A stretch of DNA of 13,081 nt from Alphaproteobacteria bacterium (lineage in GTDB: Bacteria > Pseudomonadota > Alphaproteobacteria > Sneathiellales > Sneathiellaceae): positions 1-13,081 of the forward strand of contig SBHH01000117.1 of the NCBI GenBank assembly GCA_006226265.1. The letters run 5' to 3'. The notes under the pieces are model-generated. The model did no database searches, was not told the origin of the DNA, and was given only the letters and a program-made list of their open reading frames with translations. Shown here in pieces: positions 7,746 to 13,081 of the stretch (position 1 is the first letter of the stretch; every line of letters begins with the position of its first letter). Made by a program: the position numbers and the translations under genes.

Positions 7746-7770
7746 CCTCCCTGGAAATGCTGCATTTCAA

Positions 7771-7796
7771 ACCCCGCCTTATGGCGGGGTTTTTTT
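7771..7796 (+). terminator. Intrinsic terminator of the gcv operon
   Basis: A perfect 8-bp stem, ACCCCGCC (7771-7778) with GGCGGGGT (7783-7790), closes a TTAT loop and runs straight into seven T residues (7790-7796). This is a textbook Rho-independent terminator located just after gcvPB. Confidence 0.95.
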
Positions 7797-7832
7797 GCCT
7801 GCAAGATGGGGAAGAGAGCGAAATTCAGGCAT

Positions 7833-7862
7833 AAAAAAGCCCCCGTTAAAACGGAGGCTTTT
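7833..7862 (-). terminator. Intrinsic terminator of the atp F0 operon
   Basis: On the minus strand the RNA from 7862 reads AAAAGCC-U-CCGU, loop UUUA, ACGG-G-GGC, then a U-run (7838-7833). All stem positions pair if U7855 and G7842 form a wobble. On the plus strand the same position is a C-A mismatch, so the fold favours minus-strand transcription. It starts 22 nt past the atpF stop. Confidence 0.9.
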
Positions 7863-7884
7863 CCGATTTTTTCGACCTTGAGGA

Positions 7885-8370
7885 TCAGTTGAGCTGGCTT
7901 GACAGGTCCTTGATGGATTTGTCGATCAAGGCGTCGGAAGCATCATCCTTCAAGCCGTCCTGCATCAGTTTTGCCGCTGCCGCAATGGCGACATCAACGG
8001 CGATGCCCTGTACTTCGGCAACCGCCTTTTCTTCTGCCTGACGGATTTTGGCTTCTGCCAGTTCCTGGCGACGGGCAAGCGAGGCTTCAAGCTCCGCGAT
8101 GCTCTCTTTGCGCAGGATTTCCGCATCTTCCTTGGCGCGGGCGATGATGTCATCGGCCGTCTGCATAGCGTCATGCTGACGGCGCTGGAAATCGGCGAAC
8201 AGCATCTGCGCATCTTCGCGCAGCTTCTTTGCCTCATCCAGCTCCACCCGGATTTTATCCGCCCGAGCGTCAAGCTGCTTTGCAATCAGCGGCGGGACCT
8301 TGAAATAGATCACCACAGCAATGAAGCCGAGAAAGGCGATGGCAACCCAAGTTTCCGGGTTATGAAGCAT
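7885..8370 (-). CDS. atpF: ATP synthase F0 subunit b
   Basis: Subunit b forms half of the peripheral stalk that holds F1 against the rotating c-ring. The 161-residue product has one N-terminal membrane helix (about 7-24), then a long charged, Ala/Glu/Lys-rich helix typical of the stalk (QLDARADKIRVELDEAKKLREDA and onward). I chose the ATG at 8370 over an in-frame GTG at 8373. The Shine-Dalgarno AAGGGAG (8378-8384) is then 7 nt away, and the stop of the preceding b' gene overlaps it by one base (TGATG). It is the last gene of the F0 operon. Its upstream neighbour encodes a second b-type subunit, as in most alphaproteobacteria, so the stalk is presumably a b/b' heterodimer. Confidence 0.94.
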   Translation of the reverse strand: MLHNPETWVAIAFLGFIAVVIYFKVPPLIAKQLDARADKIRVELDEAKKLREDAQMLFADFQRRQHDAMQTADDIIARAKEDAEILRKESIAELEASLARRQELAEAKIRQAEEKAVAEVQGIAVDVAIAAAAKLMQDGLKDDASDALIDKSIKDLSSQLN

Positions 8371-8861
8371 CACGCATCTCCCTTCATGTTGGCTTCCACA
8401 GCTGTCTTGACATCACTGTCAGAGACATCCAGGGCAACCAGCTTGCTGACCGCAGATTTCGCCGCATCCGTCGCAATTTCGCGGACATGGGAAAGCGCCG
8501 TTTCCTTGGCCTTCCTGATTTCGGCCTCCGCCTCTTTCGCCTTTTTGGCAAGCGTGGCGTCAAGCTCAGCCTTACTGGCCTCCTGCTCCTTCGCCATGGA
8601 ATTTTTCAACTCGGAAACAATACCATGGGCCTTGGAGCGCGCATCAGCAAGGGCCGCTTCATATTCGGCCTTTGCCTTGTCCGCTTCCTCGCTCAGCCGC
8701 TTTGCTTCCTCCAGATCGGAGGAAATGCGGTTCTGACGCCCTTCCAGGACGCTCGAAACAGCGGGGATTGCAATCGTCGCCATCAGGAAATACAGGATGA
8801 CGAAGGTGATTGCGAGCCACACTAACTGAGGCGGGTAATGGGCAACTTCTAATTGCGGCAT
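8370..8861 (-). CDS. atpF': ATP synthase F0 subunit b'
   Basis: This is the second peripheral-stalk subunit, 163 residues. It has a short N-terminal periplasmic segment, one membrane helix (about 12-35, with VWLAITFVILYFLMATIAIP), then a long coiled-coil helix (about 37-140) rich in Ala, Glu and Lys. The PPQLVWLAITFVILY opening and its position between atpE and atpF are characteristic of b' (also called atpG or atpX in some annotations). GAGGA lies about 7 nt before the ATG. The gene is separated from atpE by 49 nt that hold a hairpin, and overlaps atpF by one base. Confidence 0.94.
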   Translation of the reverse strand: MPQLEVAHYPPQLVWLAITFVILYFLMATIAIPAVSSVLEGRQNRISSDLEEAKRLSEEADKAKAEYEAALADARSKAHGIVSELKNSMAKEQEASKAELDATLAKKAKEAEAEIRKAKETALSHVREIATDAAKSAVSKLVALDVSDSDVKTAVEANMKGDA

Positions 8862-8889
8862 AACGTATCCTCGGTCCTAATCGTTCAAG

Positions 8890-8916
8890 GGTTAATCAGC
8901 GAATTGCCGATTAGCC
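8890..8916 (-). other. Intercistronic hairpin at the atpE stop codon
   Basis: In the minus-strand RNA the arm GGCUAAUCGGC (8916-8906) folds onto GCUGAUUAACC (8900-8890) around the loop AAUUC. Ten of eleven positions pair, one of them a G-U, with one C-A mismatch. The atpE stop codon UAA lies inside the 5' arm. No U-run follows, so this is not a terminator. It could protect the upstream atpE message from 3' decay. Confidence 0.5.
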
Positions 8917-9135
8917 GAACATGATCAGGAAGGCGATAACCAGTGCGAACAGAGCGATAGCTTCCGTCAGAGCAAAGCCGAGCAGCACGTTACCGAAAAC
9001 TTTCGGAGCGGCGGCGGGATTGCGGAGCGAACCGGAGATGTAAGATCCAAAGATATTACCGATACCGACGCCAACACCTGCGAGAGCGATCGTCGCGAGA
9101 CCGGCACCAATCATTTTTGCGGCTTCTAATTCCAT
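8911..9135 (-). CDS. atpE: ATP synthase F0 subunit c
   Basis: Subunit c is the proteolipid that oligomerises into the rotor ring. The 74 residues form the standard helical hairpin: helix 1 at about 9-30 with a Gly/Ala-rich face ([11 protein letters not shown]), a polar loop with R38-N39-P40, and helix 2 at about 46-72. The ion-carrying carboxylate is E58 in [10 protein letters not shown]. The residue after it is Ala, and no sodium-type Gln or Ser/Thr ligands are apparent, so proton coupling is expected. AAGGAAG lies about 7 nt before the ATG. It sits 52 nt after atpB. Confidence 0.97.
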   Translation of the reverse strand: MELEAAKMIGAGLATIALAGVGVGIGNIFGSYISGSLRNPAAAPKVFGNVLLGFALTEAIALFALVIAFLIMFG

Positions 9136-9187
9136 AACATTCTTCCTTCTAAATCAAGAACAACTCGTTTGTTGAGATAAGGCTAAC

Positions 9188-9925
9188 TCAATGATGCAGG
9201 TGGAGCGCATCATTCAGATAGAGGCAAGACAGGACGGCAAACACATAGGCCTGCAACAGGGCGACCAGCAGTTCCAGTCCTGTCAGGACAACGATAAACA
9301 AAAACGGCATCCAGCCGAGCCAGAGGCCAAGCACGACAACGAAGCCGCCAAACACCTTGAGCAGCGTATGGCCGGCCAGCATGTTGGCGAACAGTCGCAC
9401 CGACAGGCTGATCGGGCGCACGAAATAGGAGATGACTTCGATCGGTACCAGTACGATCAGAAGAATGAACGGCACGCCGCTCGGCACAAAGAAGCTGAGG
9501 AACTTGAAGCCGTGCTTGAAAATACCGATCAGGGTCACGCCAACGAAAACCACGGCGGCCATGGCGAAGGTGACGATGATCTGGCTGGTCACCGTAAAGG
9601 TATAAGGGATCAGGCCGATCACGTTGCAGAACAGGATGAACATGAACAGGCTGAAGATGAAGGGAAAGTATTTTCGTCCCTCGGAGCCTACATTATCCTT
9701 CAGCATGCCGGCGGTGAATTCATACATCAGCTCGGCCATCGACTGGAACCGGCCCGGAACCATGGCCCGCTTGCGCATGCCAACCGTCAGGAACAAGGTA
9801 ATCGCGACGATTGCGATCACCATGAAAAGAGAGGCATTGGTGAAGGAGACATCAAGCCCGCCAATATTCATCGGAATGAGGCTTTTGATCTCGAATTGCT
9901 CAAGAGGACTATGTTCTGCCGCCAC
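9188..9925 (-). CDS. atpB: ATP synthase F0 subunit a
   Basis: Subunit a provides the two proton half-channels next to the c-ring in the inner membrane. The 245-residue product shows about six hydrophobic segments (roughly 31-48, 87-107, 114-136, 151-169, 190-208 and 212-236). The essential arginine is R177 in SLSVRLFANMLAGH. The C-terminal block LELLVALLQAYVFAVLSCLYLNDA is also diagnostic. The start is GTG, chosen because it gives the usual alphaproteobacterial N-terminus (about QFEIKSLIPMNIGGLDVSFTN). Only a weak GGGA Shine-Dalgarno sequence precedes it. It lies 59 nt after atpI and 52 nt before atpE. Confidence 0.97.
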   Translation of the reverse strand: MAAEHSPLEQFEIKSLIPMNIGGLDVSFTNASLFMVIAIVAITLFLTVGMRKRAMVPGRFQSMAELMYEFTAGMLKDNVGSEGRKYFPFIFSLFMFILFCNVIGLIPYTFTVTSQIIVTFAMAAVVFVGVTLIGIFKHGFKFLSFFVPSGVPFILLIVLVPIEVISYFVRPISLSVRLFANMLAGHTLLKVFGGFVVVLGLWLGWMPFLFIVVLTGLELLVALLQAYVFAVLSCLYLNDALHLHH

Positions 9926-9984
9926 GATCGCTGTTCCCGCCGTTACTATTTCGTTTCAAAACTTACCGCCTTCAGGACGGATAG

Positions 9985-10302
9985 TCATTCCTCAAAATCG
10001 CTGGCATTCATGCGTTTGGCGGTTTTAAAGACGTTATATATGCCTACAACGCCACCGATAACCACAAATACCAACATCAACCAGGGCTTCGTTTCGAACC
10101 ATCTGTCAAGTAGCCAGCCTAGGCCGCTACAAAACATCAAAGCGGCGACCATCTCGACAGACAGTCGCCAGGCTTTTCCCGCCGCACCGGACCGCTCGAT
10201 TTCCAAGTCGCGGCTTTCCCAGGATTTCTCGTCCTGCTTCTGCCGCGCCTTTTCAAGCCGAGCTCTAAACTCCTTTTCTGAGGGAAGGTCCGGTCCGGTC
10301 AT
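9985..10302 (-). CDS. atpI: AtpI/AtpZ-family ATP synthase accessory protein
   Basis: This 105-residue protein has a charged cytoplasmic N-terminus (about 1-45, rich in Lys, Arg and Glu) and two membrane helices (about 47-65 and 72-91). LGWLLDRWFETKPW joins them and GGVVGIYNVFKTAKRM closes the second. This is the usual architecture of the AtpI family, which helps c-ring assembly and has been linked to Mg/Ca transport. I chose the ATG at 10302 with GGAG (10309-10312) 6 nt upstream. A TTG at 10314 would add four residues but overlaps the Shine-Dalgarno. It is the first gene of the F0 operon. Confidence 0.88.
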   Translation of the reverse strand: MTGPDLPSEKEFRARLEKARQKQDEKSWESRDLEIERSGAAGKAWRLSVEMVAALMFCSGLGWLLDRWFETKPWLMLVFVVIGGVVGIYNVFKTAKRMNASDFEE

Positions 10303-10362
10303 CCGTATCTCCAAAACGGGAAACAGCTAAACTGCCAATCCACCCCTACAGAAAGCGCGGGA

Positions 10363-10391
10363 AACATACGGTCTGCCCCCCGGAGTGTCAA
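10363..10391 (-). promoter_or_regulatory. Predicted sigma70-type promoter of the atp F0 operon
   Basis: On the minus strand TTGACA (10391-10386, perfect -35) and TATGTT (10368-10363, four of six) are 17 nt apart. An A/T-rich tract upstream (about 10400-10430) could act as an UP element. Transcription from about 10356 gives a leader of about 54 nt before atpI. With no terminator seen after smc, some read-through from smc remains possible. Confidence 0.65.
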
Positions 10392-10466
10392 GACCTTAGA
10401 AGTTCCTTTTTAACGACATAAAATATTGACTTCTCTGGCTTCGCTTAAGGATATGGCTTTGAACGC

Positions 10467-13081
10467 TCAGGCCGCAGTTTCCGTTATTTCCTTGGCCTGT
10501 TCCAGATCGACGGAAACAAGCTGCGAGACCCCGCGCTCTGCCATCGTCACCCCGAACAATCGGTCCATGCGGGCCATGGTGATGGGGTGATGGGTTACCA
10601 CGAGAAAACGGGTGTCCGAATGCTCCGCAATTTTGATGAGCAGATTGCAAAGCCGCTCGACATTGACGTCGTCAAGTGGGGCATCCACCTCATCAAGAAC
10701 GCATATCGGCGCAGGGTTGGTGAGGAACACCGCAAAGAGAAGCGCAACCGCCGTCAGGGCCTGTTCGCCACCAGAGAGAAGCGACATCAACTGCAGCTTC
10801 TTGCCGGGCGGGGAAGCCATGATCTCAAGGCCCGCCGCCAGCGGATCGTCGGATTCGGTTAAGGTGAGATGGGCGCTGCCGCCGCCAAAGACCTGCTTGA
10901 ACAACTCCTGGAAATGCTGGTCCACTTGCTTGAAGGCTGCGAGAAGGCGCTGCCGTCCTTCGCGGTTAAGACTGGAAATTCCCTGCCGGAGCCGGGCGAT
11001 GGCCGCTTCCAGATCCTGCCGTTCACTTGAGAGCGTTTGAAGTTGCTCCTCAACCTCCTTTGCCTCGATCTCGGCGCGAAGGTTGACCGGGCCCATGCCG
11101 TCGCGTTCCTTCTTGAGCCGTTCGACGCGGCGTTCGCTGTCGGCGACATCGGGGATCGCCTCATCCTCGCCGATATCCCCGGCGGCGCGGATCTGGTCAG
11201 GCTTGCAGTCAAGCTTTTCGCGAATCTGATCGCAAAGGCCGGTCAGGACCTGCGCAGTATGTTCGGTTTCCGATTGGTGGCGAACCCGTTCCTCCCGGCA
11301 GCTGGCGAGCGCTTCCTGACATTTCCGAAGGGCGGCGTCGCATTGGGCGAGGACCGATTCGGCCTCAGCCAGCTTATCGCGGGCCGACGCCCGGCCGCCT
11401 TCCGCGCGGGCGATTTCATCCATCAGGTCCGCGCGTTTCGCGGCAATTTCCTCTGGCTTGCCGTCAAGTTCCTTCAGTTCCTGATCGGTGGACTGGAACC
11501 GCATTTCAAGCTGGACGAAATGTTCGGCCATATTGCGGTTTCGATCGATCCAGGTGGCGATTTCCTGGTCGATCCCGGAAAGGCGGTCGCGCCGATGCGC
11601 GGCTTCGCGCTGTTTCTGATCCGATTCGCTCCGTTTTGCGGCGAGGTCCTCGCGCTCGGCCTGCAATTCTTCGCGCAAGCGTTCAATCTCCGCCCGGCTG
11701 TTGGCGCCGTCAGGAAGGGCGGCGAGCTGCGCCTCGTTCTCTTTCAGGCCCGCGGCAAGTCCTGCTTTTTCCGTTTCCAGCTCCTTTGCCGCATCGGTGA
11801 GGGAGGCAAGGCGTGATTGTTTCGCCGCTGCCCGGCGGATTTCCTCCGCCTGCTGCGCACGGAGTTTGGAAACCTCCTGCTCCTCGGTTCTGATCCGGGC
11901 GCGGAGTTCTTTTTCGGTCGCAATGGATTGCTGTAAAATTTCCGAGGCGCTTTTCAGCTCCCCTTGCGCCTTATCGAGCACCTTCTGTCGGTCGGCAAGC
12001 TCGCGCGTCACCTCTTCCAGGCGATTGCGCTGCTCAAGGCGGATAGCAGCGGCCGTTTTCGCACCGGCCTTTCGGGTATAACCGTCCCAGCGCCAGAGAT
12101 CGCCCTCCTTGGAGACCAGTCTCTGGCCAAATTTAAGGGAGGCTTGCAATGCTGCGCCCTTAGACGCCTCGACAATCGCGATTTGCGAGAGCCGTCTTTC
12201 AAGTGCGCCATGGCCTTTCACGAATTTATCGAGGCTGGGCAAATTGCCATCGAAGTCCTGCGATGCCTTCGCCTCAATCGTCTGCCAGAAGACATCGGCC
12301 TCGCTTGCATCCGGGGCATCCAGCTCGTCGCCGAGCGCGGCACCCAGAGCCACTTCATAGCCGGAGGTAACGGTCAGGGCCTCGATAATCCCGGGCCATT
12401 CTCCGGCGTCGTTATTTTCAAGAAGACTGGAAAGAGCCTTTGCCTCCGCCTCCAGCCGGGTCACTTCGGTTTCCGCCTGTTTCACCTTGTCGCGGTTTGC
12501 GCGCTCGGCCTCATCGGCTTTCTGACGCGCCGCTTCTGCGGCCTCAGATGATTTCGTCAATTCCGCGAGCCTGGCAAGCCCGTTCTTTAGTGCGCTCTCG
12601 CCGCTCCCGTCACTGCCCGACTGCCCAAGCTCCACTTCAAGCCCGGCTTTTTCCTTCAGGGCATCATCAAGGCGGGCGGCGATACGGGAGAGTTGCGTGT
12701 TTTCCGTTTCGATCTGCCGGGTGAGGCTGTTACGTTCCGCCGTCTCAGCCGCAATGGTTTCGGTCTTTTTATCAAACTCCGCCTGTATTTCGTTGAGGGT
12801 CTTCTGCAGTGCATTGACCTCTTCACGAAGCTGCTCGGCAAGCGGTGTCTCATTCTCGCTCGCGGCTTCCAGTTCCTTTTTTTCAGCCTCCAGCCGAGTG
12901 ACGGCTTCCTCCGCGTCCTTCTCGAGATTACGCTCGCGCACCATATCGCTCGAAATCTGGTTTTTCCGCTCTTCCAGCTGCTGCTTGGCGCGGCGGGCGC
13001 GTTCCTCCTCCTGATCGAGATTTTCCCGCGCAAGGGTAAGGCGGTGGACTGCAGCGGCGGCGGCGGCTTCCCGCTCCCGCA
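10467..13081 (-). CDS. smc: Chromosome partition protein SMC (C-terminal part, 5' end outside window)
   Basis: SMC is the bacterial condensin ATPase that organises and segregates the chromosome with ScpA and ScpB. The frame stays open to the window edge, giving 870 residues. About 280 N-terminal residues (Walker A head and start of the coiled coil) are missing if the protein has the usual length near 1150. Visible parts in order: the incoming coiled-coil arm (13081 to about 12426), the hinge (about 12425-12045, with GDELDAPDASEADVFW, RRLSQIAIVEA and LWRWDGYTRKAGAKT), the return arm (about 12044-10960), and the C-terminal ATPase head. The head carries the ABC signature SLLSGGEQ (10784-10761), Walker B with ICVLDEVDAPLDD (about 10706-10668) and the H-loop VVTHHPITM. 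The SLLSGGEQALTA signature and long arms separate it from RecN and SbcC. No terminator is evident after the stop. Confidence 0.97.
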   Translation of the reverse strand, partial: REREAAAAAAVHRLTLARENLDQEEERARRAKQQLEERKNQISSDMVRERNLEKDAEEAVTRLEAEKKELEAASENETPLAEQLREEVNALQKTLNEIQAEFDKKTETIAAETAERNSLTRQIETENTQLSRIAARLDDALKEKAGLEVELGQSGSDGSGESALKNGLARLAELTKSSEAAEAARQKADEAERANRDKVKQAETEVTRLEAEAKALSSLLENNDAGEWPGIIEALTVTSGYEVALGAALGDELDAPDASEADVFWQTIEAKASQDFDGNLPSLDKFVKGHGALERRLSQIAIVEASKGAALQASLKFGQRLVSKEGDLWRWDGYTRKAGAKTAAAIRLEQRNRLEEVTRELADRQKVLDKAQGELKSASEILQQSIATEKELRARIRTEEQEVSKLRAQQAEEIRRAAAKQSRLASLTDAAKELETEKAGLAAGLKENEAQLAALPDGANSRAEIERLREELQAEREDLAAKRSESDQKQREAAHRRDRLSGIDQEIATWIDRNRNMAEHFVQLEMRFQSTDQELKELDGKPEEIAAKRADLMDEIARAEGGRASARDKLAEAESVLAQCDAALRKCQEALASCREERVRHQSETEHTAQVLTGLCDQIREKLDCKPDQIRAAGDIGEDEAIPDVADSERRVERLKKERDGMGPVNLRAEIEAKEVEEQLQTLSSERQDLEAAIARLRQGISSLNREGRQRLLAAFKQVDQHFQELFKQVFGGGSAHLTLTESDDPLAAGLEIMASPPGKKLQLMSLLSGGEQALTAVALLFAVFLTNPAPICVLDEVDAPLDDVNVERLCNLLIKIAEHSDTRFLVVTHHPITMARMDRLFGVTMAERGVSQLVSVDLEQAKEITETAA

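Noticed and set aside
9191..10330. Open frame of 379 codons on the plus strand, antisense to atpB and atpI
   Set aside because: The product is very rich in Gln, His, Asp and Glu, as expected from the complement of hydrophobic membrane-protein codons. There is no ribosome site or family signature.
10424..10460. Plus-strand TTGACT near the smc stop, as a promoter for antisense RNA into smc
   Set aside because: No acceptable -10 at the right spacing; the region is A/T-rich and fits an upstream element of the minus-strand atp promoter.
11037..11816. Open frame of 259 codons on the plus strand inside smc
   Set aside because: It is antisense to the coiled-coil part of smc; the long frame comes from repetitive Glu/Ala/Lys codons.
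13054..13070. Short GCC/CGG triplet run
   Set aside because: It encodes an Ala-rich stretch of the SMC coiled coil in frame; it is not a separate repeat element.

Overview
This is a housekeeping stretch of a GC-rich alphaproteobacterial chromosome. The assignment rests on an F0-only atp operon with two b-type subunits (b' and b), ispH followed directly by thrB, a glycine cleavage operon with split P protein, and the style of the SMC hinge and head. I would guess a Rhodospirillales/Sneathiellales/Kiloniellales-type lineage, but the genus cannot be fixed by reading alone. I see no mobile element, CRISPR array, tRNA or rRNA.

Layout. (1) Positions 15-1992, minus strand: ispH (isoprenoid precursor synthesis) followed by thrB (homoserine kinase). 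(2) Positions 1993-2986, plus strand and divergent from ispH: a small protein with two CDGSH iron-sulfur motifs, then an uncharacterised lipoprotein, apparently one transcript. A sigma70-like promoter whose -10 lies inside a perfect 17-nt palindrome precedes them. (3) Positions 3007-7796, plus strand: promoter, tandem glycine riboswitch, then gcvT-gcvH-gcvPA-gcvPB, closed by a strong intrinsic terminator. This operon encodes three of the four glycine cleavage proteins (T, H and two-subunit P); the shared L protein is not here. (4) Positions 7833-10391, minus strand: the F0 sector of the ATP synthase, atpI-atpB-atpE-atpF'-atpF, with its own promoter and terminator; the F1 genes are elsewhere. 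(5) Positions 10467-13081, minus strand: the C-terminal three quarters of smc, running off the right edge.

How the parts work together. The riboswitch should tie gcv expression to glycine. One-nucleotide stop/start overlaps (TGATG) link gcvH/gcvPA, gcvPA/gcvPB and b'/b, two of which encode obligate partner subunits. Genes for products needed in other ratios (subunit a, the c-ring) are separated by about 50-60 nt, and a hairpin sits directly behind atpE. The gcv and atp operons converge at about 7745-7885, each with its own terminator.

Novelty. I do not see an undescribed multi-gene system. The least explained items are the palindromic operator candidate at 2033-2049, the CDGSH-lipoprotein pair it appears to control, and the hairpin between the glycine riboswitch and gcvT.
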